Source of the DNA: Hygrocybe punicea
Taxonomy: Eukaryota; Basidiomycota; Agaricomycetes; Agaricales; Hygrophoraceae
Assembly (NCBI GenBank): GCA_963556145.1
Contig: OY744472.1
Coordinates: 4,402,001-4,466,000 of the forward strand
Reading direction: 5' to 3'
DNA: 64,000 nucleotides
The position numbers were made by a program, and so were the translations under genes. Each line of letters starts with the position of its first letter. Within the stretch, counting starts at the first letter, position 1. Below, piece by piece: positions 1 through 9,966 of this stretch. The notes under the pieces are model-generated. The model had not been told where the DNA came from. It did no database searches and worked only from the letters and a program-made list of their open reading frames with translations.

Positions 1-699
1 GTCTGATGCTTGGTGTTCTACACCAATAATCTTTGTTGTTAAAGCTCTTATAAATGACAAAGTATATTGCTTTTTTCAAAGCTGAATCTCACTCATCTTA
101 TGTCTTCATTCTACACATCTGGAGCTATCTTGGAGATCTTTGTACAGGTTTTCTTTCTATAGCTTCAAATCTCTATTTGGTTTAGTTGTTGTAAAGCTAT
201 AACAATGTTACTATTGAGGTATATTTGGTTAATATTATAACAACCCTACTTATATTTTTATCATTCTAGAAATTATTTTAAAGCTGTCACCTATCACTAA
301 ATCAGTAGAGTCCAACTGCTTGTTTACATATTTTCTATTCTCATACTCCTATCTTTCTGTATCAGAGTATACTCATCCAAATTTCTTGATTCTGTAGACA
401 ATTTAGGACCTCTAGACAACTTCTTTCTGCTGATATCTTTGTCTTTCTAAGACACTACTTTGTTTCCTTGATAAATCATCTCTTCATCCACTTTTGTGCT
501 TGCACTTGGCTTTTCGTCTCTAATTGAAATGTTGACTAATACAACTATTTCAAATCAGGTGTAATAGTTAGATGTGACTAGTGTAGAGACATATATATCT
601 CTGGGTACGTATTCACTCATTTCACCATATTCCCTATTTGTTCTATCATTTGTACGTAGTAGCTGTTGCAAATAGTTACAAATAAGAAGAGTTTTGGAT
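1..699. other. AT-rich stretch with no recognisable gene
   Basis: No open frame, family motif or clear repeat boundary is visible. The base composition is as AT-rich as the decayed transposon sequence that follows, so this is probably old repeat DNA, but nothing here shows that directly. Confidence 0.5.
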
Positions 700-1560
700 T
701 TTCACCTCAATGACAAATGGACTTGCATACTGAATCTGCACCTACCCAGGTCACGTTCACTACACCAGTCTAACCATATAAGGTAATTTCTAATATTATA
801 TATTAAATTTTATGATAATTATAATGATTATAGTCACATGTAACCAGTCTAACTATATAAGGTAATTTTATATCATATATGCTAAATTTCATATGAATCA
901 TCAGAGTATTTATTAAATATCAAAAATCTAATTATATAAGACAAGAAGACATGTTTTATCATATCTTTTAGTCTATATAATATTATTTGAAGAAATATTA
1001 ATATATATATATAAATATAAATAAATACAAATAATGTACTTCCATATAAATCTTAGTACTAAACATTTATAAGTAATGTTGTAGCTTAGTTATGTAATAA
1101 ATAAATACAAATAAATGAATCTAATATTATTTTATTTTGTATTGTAATTTTAGTTATGGTCAATTTTACAATGATAATTTTGTAATTCTTACTCAGATCA
1201 CTATTTAAACCCAAACTTTGAACCTTATTACACTTGGACATCTTGAACCTGAACCACCACTTTTCTAATTTAGTATATAAATTTCATGATTTCATATCTT
1301 TTTATCTGGTTTAAACTTAGTTTTTTATATATCGACTCTAAAACAATATGTTCTGAATCAGGTAATATGCTTGCATTATTTAGGATCTAATGCTAATATA
1401 AGTGTTCTTTCTATAGACCAAAAGTCAAACATTGTTCACATTCTGTTTTAATGTGACTCTGTTTTGTTTCTCAGATGTTTGTATATATAACAAAAGTAGG
1501 AGGTGGACTTACCATAATAATCTAATATACAACAGATGTTATATACCATATACTATATAT
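700..1560 (+). repeat. Degenerate copy of Helitron upstream region
   Basis: The stretch follows, in the same order, the sequence at about 13,260-14,050: two copies of a unit containing CAGTCTAACCATATAAGGTA, then segments about an Asp/Glu-poor 'gaaccttattacac...cttgaacctgaacc' tract, then 'tctgaatcaggtaat'. The copy near 13.3 kb leads into a Helitron Rep gene, so this one is read as the 5' part of an older, truncated member of the same family. It has drifted to higher AT. No coding region is left in it. Confidence 0.6.
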
Positions 1561-1593
1561 AGTATGCTTTATACAATTTAATCTTATTTCTTA

Positions 1594-2232
1594 TTGCTAT
1601 TTTCATATATAATGACATTTTGAAAAATAAATCTTATAAAGAAGGAGGTCCTAGTAAAATAATCACTTGTGAAATACTGTTATATAAAATGTTATAGGTG
1701 AATTATTGATTTAAGTCATTGCAACTTGTACAATGAATATCTTTACAAGAAATGCTTGGATTGACATGGTTGTAGAGATAAAGTTGTTCTATTTTTCAAG
1801 GGCTACAAGAGTCCATATCGCGTTTTCTTGTATTTTGGACTTTAGCAGATTACTGTAATGTTATTTATACAGAGGTTGTTTTGTGTAATTCTCCTTCAAA
1901 ATTTCAAAGTACAGAAAAACACAGTATGGGCTCTTATAGCCCTTGAAAAATAGAACAACTTTATCTCTACAACCATGTCAATCCAAGCATTTCTTGTAAA
2001 GATATTCATTGTACAAGTTGCAATGACTTAAATCAATAATTCACCTATAACACTTTATATAACACATATTTTGAAATTGTAAATAGAGGGAAAGATAGCC
2101 CTTAGAACATAGACAAACTATCTCTCTTAGACTATATAATTTGGTGCAGTATTTCACAAGTTATCATTTTACTAGGATCTCCTTCTTTAAAAGATTTGTT
2201 TTTCAAAATGTCATTATATATGAAAATAGCAA
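1594..2232. mobile_element. Palindromic foldback element, TA target duplication
   Basis: The first bases, TTGCTATTTTCATATATAAT, reappear as the inverted complement at the end of the element, and the inversion continues inward over long imperfect arms (for example 'attgatttaagtcattgcaacttg' near 1,705 and its complement near 2,020). TA lies directly outside both ends (1592-1593 and 2233-2234). The flanking sequence matches the repeat at 3,800-3,840 if the element is removed. There is no ORF. TA duplication with long inverted arms points to a non-autonomous Tc1/mariner-type element. A relative with the same terminal motif sits at 49348-49690. Confidence 0.8.
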
Positions 2233-2742
2233 TAATACAGCAAAGAAGTGGAAAAGAGAAAAAAGAACTTATTTATACCATGTGCAGTACTAGTCCACTA
2301 AACAAGTAGATACAAGTATCTTTTGCTATGATGTGTTTAGTTATAAGTTATCAATTATGACAATGATTCTTAAAGTTTATTATAAATATATAGATCCCTA
2401 GTTTTCTTGACAACTACACTCATGACTTTAATTATGAAACTAGATATCATTAACAATGATCATCAATTGTACTAGTATAAATATCTTTCTCATATTAGTC
2501 TGTCTATATTAGGATGATAATATAACATTTTATCTTGGAAATATGAGTAAGACAATAAATAGATTTTCATGGTCTACTTGTAAGTCATTTTCAATGATAG
2601 TAGTTTATTTTTGCTATTTTGTATAGTATTCACATCAAATGTTGAATTTCTCAGATGTGAAACATTATTCATGAGCATGAGTTCATTTCAAAAAAGATTT
2701 TAAAAAATACAAGTATATAAGATATAGACTATGTAGTCTTTA
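2233..2742. other. AT-rich interval, remnants of repeat only
   Basis: The first ~100 bases continue the host repeat of the preceding element (the tract with 'gaacttatttataccatgtgcagtactag' resembles 3,850-3,900). The remainder shows no gene, intron-exon structure or defined repeat. Confidence 0.5.
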
Positions 2743-3267
2743 TATTAGAGTCATGTAGACAACTCTAAACGAAGTGGAGTTCGTCAGAGGATCAGAGGTG
2801 CAAACTTTTAAAGTAGGTTCACTACTTTCTTAAGCTGTACTAAGTAGGCACAAAGTAGAGCAGATTTAGTCCAGAGGTCCAGACTAAGGACAGAGATAAT
2901 GAGCTTAAGGTAAAGCCTTAAGTTGGAAAGCGAAGAAGACAGAGATTACTCTAGTCAATTTTCAGAACAAAGATACAGGACATAGTAGTTCTGGTTGATA
3001 TACTAGTAAGCTAATTGTAATGTCCTTGGTAACAAACAGAGAATAGGAACTTTGGAAAGAGTATTAGAGTTAGGAGAAAGATAAAAGAGAAAGATAAAAG
3101 AGACAAAAGATTGCTACATATAATGACAAGTAAACAAAAGGAGGGAGACAGATAGGAGTGCAGAAGAAGATAAGATAAGATAGAAATGAAATGGAAAAGT
3201 CGGCAGTGGAGATGACTGGAGTTCATTGAAGTACATTGGAGTACATTGGAGTTTCATGAATATGATG
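2743..3267 (+). repeat. Solo-LTR-like repeat, copy 1 (decayed)
   Basis: About 525 bases related to the two inverted copies at 7307-7830 and 7935-8459. It begins TATTAGAGTCATGTAGACAA (TGTTAGAGTCATGCAG in the best copy) and ends near 'catgaatatgatga' (catgaatatgaca in the best copy), so the family has TG...CA ends typical of an LTR. No internal coding sequence lies next to it. Direct repeats 'gtacattggagt' occur near its end. The parent retrotransposon family is not identified. Confidence 0.6.
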
Positions 3268-3905
3268 AGATGATATACTGATATTTTTACTTAAAACATA
3301 AAATTCAATATAATATTGTTGTATATATATTATCTTATATGCTAATTATATATTTCAAGCAAAATCACTTATCGATGTTTATAATGATCATACAAATAAA
3401 AATCCAATAAAACAAAAAAGACTTTGTTCATGCCATATGTAATAGTGGCCTAATCACTAAGCATAGCTTTTTTCATGTTATCATCTGTTGTACAGCATAC
3501 AAGATCATAGAGAAGTAGGGTTGAACAAATGTAAGTCAATTATTATCATACTGTTTAGAGGGCAGTTGTATGTAACAGTTGACCTATTACTTTCTAAACA
3601 TTTTTTTTGTGGCTGAGAATATTACATAATGATGCAGCATAGAAGACATGATAGTAAGAGAGGAGATTAATAAACACTCAAGACACTAGTTTTATTTTTT
3701 CTACTTTTTATATTGCTGACATGAGAGGTGGGCTTATTAGAACAATTGGCAGTATACAACATATACTATATGTCTTATACCATATGTAACATGCTTTATA
3801 CAATTTAATGTTATTGTTTACTTCATCATGGAAGTGGAGAGGAGGAAAAAAGAACTTGTTCATGCCATGCACAGCACTGGCCCACTAAACAAGTAGTGTA
3901 AGAAG
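3260..3905 (+). repeat. Dispersed ~640-bp repeat, copy 1
   Basis: Nearly collinear with 22,225-22,845: both run from 'atatttttacttaaaaca', through 'gagaagtaggg', to 'gcactggcccactaaa'. The tract 'gaacttgttcatgccatgcacagcactggcccacta' near its end is related to 'gactttgttcatgccatatgtaatagtggccta' near its start, so the unit has internal direct repeats. No ORF is visible. It is a dispersed repeat of unknown class. Confidence 0.7.
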
Positions 3906-4534
3906 TGTCAGAGTGCCAATTGGTCCAAATACCAGGAATATTATGTATTGACCTCCAATATCACTGCCAAACGAGCTCAAAGCTTCATTCACAAATACAG
4001 TCGAATGCTCTAGATATTGAGAACAATAGGCCTTGATGTAGGTAGAATCAGAGACTCACCAGATGCATTGATTGTATGGAGAGCACTCACCAAAGAACAA
4101 GTATATTGGGTGGATGTTCGGGTGGGAGAGGTGGATGATGATCATCCTTATCACTCGCTTGAGTTGATAGGATTACAACCGATCCATATGGATGTTTAAG
4201 AATGCTTACAGCCAGGAATCATGAAATCTGTGGCTTTATGTAGAAGGCAGCATCTGGACAGTGACAAAATCCTTATCACAATACTCACCTTTGGTCCAAA
4301 CAGTCTAGAAGAAATGACTACAATAATACTCACATTCAACATTATATACCCTGTGCTCTACCCAATTAGTACCACTGTAACTGACATTGAGCTGTGACTT
4401 CATGCATGGATTAAATATCCTCTGGATCAGTGAAAACTGGTTTAGTGGCTGGAATGTAGAAAGAAGCTGTTTCAATATACTATTACCTAACTTTTATAGT
4501 GGTAACTGCAGGATGCCACCATAATATTCAAGTC
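3906..4534. other. Interval with no supportable gene
   Basis: A short frame at 4017-4199 (60 codons) has a protein-like composition, but no family motif was recognised and nothing around it extends the frame. It may be a scrap of an old coding region. Confidence 0.4.
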
Positions 4535-4800
4535 TTGTAGTGTTATGTTTTCCAACTCCACAACCCCAATTCCAACTCTGGTACCTGCCATGACGATTCC
4601 ACATTACCACATCTTCCTTTTTTGTTCTCTTTTGCCTTTTGTCTTCTTTTGGACATTGTTGTTTATTCTTGTTCTTGTTTCCTTTTTATTATTTCTTCTA
4701 GAACAATTCAGACCGACCATGGACATATCCCCACATGACCTTGCTGTACCTAAATAGTCACCTTGCCAACAGACATCACTTTCATTATCTTCACTACATG
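4535..4800 (+). repeat. Repeat shared with element at 26201-28695
   Basis: This tract matches 26,985-27,260: 'ccaactcc', 'ccatgacgattc', 'agaacaattcagaccgaccatggacatatcc', 'gccaacagacatcac' occur in the same order and spacing. The 27-kb copy is GC-richer; here many C positions are T, so this is the more decayed copy. Confidence 0.65.
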
Positions 4801-7030
4801 GTATAATTTAATGTTTACATCATTTTAAAAAAAAAGTAAATGTAGACTAAATTACTAGGGTAAATTTATAGCCAGTGTATCTCATGACATCTAAGAGGGC
4901 CAGGCCTGGGCCAACCCTGGGCCGATCCTCGGGGCCAGGTTCTTACTAACTTGGCCCTGCCCTTGGATAGTGTAAATCCACCCCTAGTCCACTCCAGGTG
5001 GACTCTACATGGAGTCCACATGCAGGACTGGACTCTTGGTGGACTTTGCCCAGACTTTTAATGAACTGATAAATCATTTTCAGGATAAAGCTTCCACATG
5101 GATTCCATATGGACTTCTCATAGACTAGACATAGACTATAGAACTAATGCAAGGACAGACTCAAGATGAACTCCATGTGGACTCTATCTGAACTTTCATG
5201 GACTGATGAATTAAGCTTATAACAAAGCAACCATTATGTATTTTATAGGATCAAGACATAAACTAGACATGAAGCATAAGAAACAGAAATCAACATTTTA
5301 GCATACTTTATGAATCCAGTTGGAATTCAGTTAGAAACCTTATAAAAAAATTTATACCACCAGCTTTTGTCAACCATTTTGTAATTTACTAACCCAATTT
5401 TATAGATAATGCAATTCTAAAACTGCCAGGGTTCTTAGAAGTAACAAGAGCATATTATTTATTTTAGGTAATATTTTCCCATGCTCCATATTTAATAACT
5501 CTCAAGTCCATGCAAAACTAATGGTCCCCTATCTGATTGTATTTATTATAGTCATATCAAATACTACTATTATCCAGATCTTGTAATTAGAAGTGCTCAC
5601 TTCTGAAGGAAGATTGCATGACTTGTTATGCAATCTTTAATATACACAGTTTGTGACTGTACATACTGTTAAATTCACTAAATTACATAATATATCATAT
5701 TAGTGAATATTATCACAAGTAGTATTTGATTATTTTTTTCATCATACAATTTTATGATATATGGAATGTTAGAAACAACACTCACTCAGTTCAAGTAGTT
5801 ATTATGTCTCACAATTTGTTCAAGATGATACATATATAAAGACAATACCTGAACTGCATAGTTACTGTCAAGAAAAAACCTATCATGCAATTGCCAGCCT
5901 TCTCTGTCAATATTAATTCCATCATCAATGTCACTATCATCACCACCATCAAAATCTATTTTTTTTCTCTTCTTCTGCTTTTCTATCTGTCTTTTGATCA
6001 TTCACTCTGTATGAAGAAACAGCATTGTATGCAAAAACCAGTCAAAGTTGCTTACAGTCGTTTTTTTCAGAATGGTCTGAAATCCTCCTATCTATGTATT
6101 CAACTGCTCACATGCTTATACAATATATTTCAGTATCAGCTGAGTAAATGATTGAAAAACATAATGAGTTGTCGTAGTTACAGAATAATAGTTCTTACTG
6201 ATTCTTGTCAATACTGCCAAGTCAATTTTGTGTCTGAAGTCTCAGCAGACAACACACCAAGGTGAACACCTAGATTTTATCAAAGTACAAGAGTCCAAAC
6301 CATAGCTAATGCAATCCTGCCAACACTTTTAGCAATACAACTTGTCACATTCTGCCTCATAACTAATGCAGTAAGTCCCTTTCAACAGCATCTGCTTGTG
6401 TTTTTCCCAAGACAAGCTTCTTTTAAAGATGATGCAGAGCTCCTGCTAGCTCCTTTCCTTATCTCGAAAATGCTTGAAATTGCAGAGTCCTTGGAATATC
6501 TGAAGCTCCTACTGATGAGCTCAAGTTGAGTCTCACTTCCAAATATTGCTAACAGTCCCATATCTTCTCTTCCCTTCCATGTCACCCAATCTTCTGAATA
6601 CCCATGGCTCACCTTGCCTCACCACTGCTTGACCTAAATTCATTCTTGATCCTACTCCCCAGTACAGCTGTCCCAAAGCTGTCCTAAAGCTATTCCGCTC
6701 ACTATGATAATTAGGAAAATCAAAGTATGTCTGTAGCTCTTCCTAGTATCAGTTACCTTACCATGCTATGTTAAATCAACCATTACTGATGTTCTGATGA
6801 CAAGGAGCGATAGGGAGTCGCTGTCTAGGATCAAAATTAAACCCACTCCAAATTCTTCAACACACTGTCAGTTGTGTTCTTGATGGTCAGCAATATATAT
6901 ATAATGGTAGAGAATCAAAGTCTGCTCAGCTTTAGCCCAATGAAAAAGGTATATTTTATTTTATTTATATTCATATTATCTGTTTTATTCCTATTTTAGA
7001 ATGTAGATTGGCTCTATCATTACAAAGTCA
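4801..7030. other. AT-rich interval with decayed repeats
   Basis: At 4,895-5,240 there are short clustered motifs (ggccaggcctgggcc; tggactccatgtggac and variants) of the type seen as subterminal repeats of hAT elements elsewhere in the window. The rest contains no gene that can be supported; short frames at 5,786-6,612 are unlike any recognised family. Confidence 0.45.
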
Positions 7031-7306
7031 ATGAACAATGTGCGAAACGATATCATAATTGTCCCTGATGAACCCAGAGAGGTAGAAACAAGGATTACAT
7101 TCCACTGTGTGGTACCATCTGTGATCATCATAGAGTGCAAAAGTATTAACCACATGGCCCTTCATCAAATTGATCTTTTCCAGGCAGTGGACCGTGGACC
7201 AACATACAACCCACACCTGGCAGCGCTTCCTATTCCCTGGCTGAATCCAGTTCAGCCCCATTTAACTTTTGGCTGGTTCAATAACATTGACATCAATGTT
7301 GACAAT

Positions 7307-7830
7307 TGTCATATCCATGCAACTCCAATGAATTCTGACAAACTCCGCTCCAGACTTTTCCACCCCTTTATCTTATCTTATCCTCTCACGTACATTATTG
7401 TTCCTTTCCTTGTTATACTCTATTCTTCTTTATCTCCATTTCTCTGGACTCCTATCTGTTCCTGTTTACTTGTCATCATACGTAGCAACCTTTTATCCTT
7501 CTCCAAACTCTGGTTCCCCTTCTGGAGTTCTTATTATCTTTACGTTACTAAGGACTCAACAATTAGTTTACCAAGTATAAGTTAGAACTAATGTCCTGTA
7601 ACTTCATTCTGAAAATCAGCTTGAGTATCCCTCATTCTCAAACTTAGGGCTTCACCTTAAGCTCACTATTAGTCTTCATCTTTAGTCTGAACCTCCAGAC
7701 TAACTACACTCCATCCGCTTTGTGCTTACTCAGTATGACTTAAGGAAGTAGCTAAACTACTTCATGAGTTCGCGCCTCTGTTCCTCTAACTAACTCCATT
7801 CCATCCAGAGTTACTTGCATGCCTCTAATA
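7307..7830 (-). repeat. Solo-LTR-like repeat, copy 2
   Basis: Same ~525-bp family as 2743-3267 and 7935-8459, in minus orientation: it opens with TGTCAT on the plus strand and closes with CTAATA (CTAACA in copy 3), i.e. TG...CA ends on the minus strand with one decayed base. It lies downstream of pogo transposase coding sequence (the 'KDGS' stretch) on the minus strand and separates it from whatever followed. No clear target duplication remains. Confidence 0.6.
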
Positions 7831-7934
7831 GCTTCCATCTTTGTCCTCATCCTCCTCATATCCTGGGCCCTCATCTTCAACCATGAAGTCAGCCACCATT
7901 GGTTTCCAAACATTCTTGGCTATTTGTGGCATCT

Positions 7935-8459
7935 TGTCATATTCATGTAACTCCGATGTACTAGCCATCTTTACTCTGGACTTTCCTATTTCATTTCTAT
8001 CTTATTTTATCTTCTTTTGTTCTCTTCTCTCTATTCATTATTCTATTTTATCTCCACTCTTATCTATCTCCTCCCTTTTGTTTACTTGTCACTATATGTA
8101 GCAACCTTTTGTCTCTTTTATCTTCCTCCAAACTCTGGTATTCCTTCCAGAGTTGCTATTATCTCTTTGTTACTAAGGACTTTACAATTAGTTCACTGGT
8201 ATATAAACTAGAACTACTACATCCTGTATCCCTGTTCTGAAAATCAACTAGAGTACCCTCTGCCTCTCTCACCCTCAAACTTAAGGCTTTGCTTTAAGCT
8301 CACTATCCTCATCCTTAGTCTGGACCCCCGGACTAACTCTGTCCTGCTTCATGCCTACTCAGTATGGCTTAAGGAAGTAGTTAATCTCCTTCAAGCGTTG
8401 GCACCTCCGATCCTCTGACAAACTCTGCTCCATCCAGAGTTGTCTGCATGACTCTAACA
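7935..8459 (-). repeat. Solo-LTR-like repeat, copy 3 (best preserved)
   Basis: On the minus strand it runs TGTTAGAGTCATGCAGACAA ... ATATGACA, so it has the TG/CA ends of an LTR. Flanking 5-mers on the plus strand are CATCT and CATCA, four of five identical, which fits a 5-bp target duplication. Removing it with one target copy joins minus-strand codons for KPMM to PQIAKN, keeping the transposase C-terminal frame open. It therefore inserted into the pogo-like transposase gene. Confidence 0.7.
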
Positions 8460-8678
8460 CATCATCGGCTTCATCCACCTTGGCTTCCTCTGGTCATATT
8501 TTGCACTATCTCTCTCAATTCCCCACAATTTGACCTCTTCCCACCATGCCTCCTTTATCTGTAAGTTTTCACTCTTTCTGTCATCATTTCTCACCTTCCA
8601 CACACTCACAGCATATTTGTACAGTCCCTTTGCTTGCTTCCATCTTGTTGCTGATGCCACTACTTCATCCCTCACATA

Positions 8679-9123
8679 ATGTAAAATGCATGGGTAGGGG
8701 TACAATATACAATACATTTGATTTGATATTTTTATTACAAGGTGGATTCTTGGGGAAGTGCCATTATTTTGGTATGGCTGGGTAGGTTGATGCATCTACA
8801 TGTTTGATTATCCATGGGTACAAAAATTCTCAATGCAGTCATATCTAATTCTGCTTTAAATTTTCAAGCCCAGAAGTACAAAAAACCCTCAAAACCTCAG
8901 TCCAAATGAGCTTTGATGGGTTTTTGTATCTCTAGGCTTGAAAAGCAGAATTAGTTATGATTGCATTGAGAATTTTTGTACCTGTAGATAATCAAACATG
9001 TAAATGCATCATATATCTATCCAGCAATGTCAAAATAATGGCACTTTTCCAAGAACCCACCTTGTAATAAAAATACCATATCAAATGCAATATACATTGT
9101 ACTCCTAGCCATGCATTTCACTA
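8679..9123. mobile_element. hAT-type palindromic MITE
   Basis: Ends are inverted copies of one another (right end on the minus strand TAGTGAAATGCATGG; left end ATGTAAAATGCATGG) and the inversion continues through 'ggtggattcttgg', 'catgtttgattatc' and 'ctttttcaagcc'-type tracts to a centre near 8,905. The flanks carry CTCACATA and CTCACATT, a 7-of-8 match for an 8-bp duplication. Excision restores the host reading ECQN-VRDEV on the minus strand. No coding capacity. Confidence 0.8.
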
Positions 9124-9592
9124 CTCACATTCTGGCACTCCTGGATTCCCTCAAAGATGTCATCCTGTGTTAGCAGCTTTGCTTTTTCATCTATATTTAA
9201 GTGCCCAGATTTGTTTTTTGCCTTCTTCTGCTCCTGTGTCTCCAGTTGCTGATGTGTCTGGCTAACATACATATCTTGCAGGACTGTTTATGCTTGTAGG
9301 CCAACGATGACATTTTTCTAAAGTGCTAATAGTGTTCTGTTCATCCTCTCATAAGGCATCTTGTAACATCCACTCATAATCTGTTTTTGTTTTCTGACCT
9401 AGCAATGAATGGTGTCATTTTCTTGGAGGGGATATCAGAGTTGTCATGAGTGGAAGGAGTGCCGAAGTAGATTGAATAGGTGTGTTCGACACAAGAAAGC
9501 TGACTGAAGTTGAGGCTAATCTTGCCATTGCTTGTTGTACAGGGCTATATGTTGATCCCTCACCATCTGGACCAGCACTTTCAACCTGTGGA

Positions 9593-9836
9593 TAATGAAT
9601 GGCACGGATATGGGTAAACCAGCAGGTTTTGCTGCGGGTATAGCTATGGGTTTGGGTCTGGGTCACACTTTTTTGACCCGTGGCTATACCCGTACCTGTG
9701 ATGGGTACCCGTGACTTTTAAGTCATGTGGTTGACACGAGCTTCAATGTGTCACTCAACCAACACCAGCAGAGATCGGGTGTAGCCTAGTCTCTGCATCA
9801 GGTAAGTTTCTCATTTTTATTGAGTTTTTTATATTA
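9593..9836 (+). mobile_element. Truncated hAT derivative (one end)
   Basis: Begins TAATGAATGGCACGGATATG, close to the right end of the element at 45601-46506 (TAGTTAATGGCACGGGTAAC), followed by dense GGGT/ACCC subterminal repeats. Further in, 'tagtctctgcatcag|gtaagt' resembles the CAG|GT module found in the related cassette elements. It stops abruptly at 9,836 where another repeat begins, so the second terminus is missing. Confidence 0.55.
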
Positions 9837-9958
9837 CGAGTTCTTTTAATTTATTAAAAGACTCATTCTTTATCAGACCTGGTTCAGTGAGGATTCATAA
9901 TTAATTAATTGATAAAGTTGATTGCCTATAGACAAAAATTTTTTGGGCAAGAGATATG
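9837..9958 (+). repeat. Repeat copy holding an empty Tc1 target site
   Basis: The tract AGTTCTTTTAATTTATTAAA followed by 'gactcattctttatcagacctggttcagtgagg' is the uninterrupted version of the sequence on the two sides of the Tc1/mariner element at 18699-21448. It continues into 'gcctatagacaaaaa...gggcaagagatatg' and, across the hAT insertion, into 13,110 onward. It belongs to the Helitron family copy whose Rep gene starts at 15,175. Confidence 0.75.
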
Positions 9959-9966
9959 ATTCCACT

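Larger units (their letters stand above)
7831..9592 (-). pseudogene. Pogo/Fot1-type transposase, C-terminal remnant
   Basis: Minus-strand coding remains lie in three blocks: 9132-9592, about 8460-8670 and 7831-7934. The first holds ARLASTSVSFLVSNTPIQST, which resembles the tail of basidiomycete CENP-B/pogo (DDE_1) transposases; the second is charged and coiled-coil like (ATRWKQAKGLYK; RKPRWMKP), and the third gives an acidic tail. The blocks are separated by a hAT-type insert (8679-9123) and an LTR-like insert (7935-8459); both can be removed without breaking frame. The DDE catalytic domain is absent, cut off at 9,593 by another hAT fragment. Frameshifts and stops lie around 9,200-9,420. Family recognition is from memory of the C-terminal pattern, so the exact class is moderate confidence. 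Confidence 0.55.

Noticed and set aside
4017..4199. 60-codon frame with protein-like composition
   Set aside because: No recognised family, no flanking coding support, and surrounded by decayed repeats.
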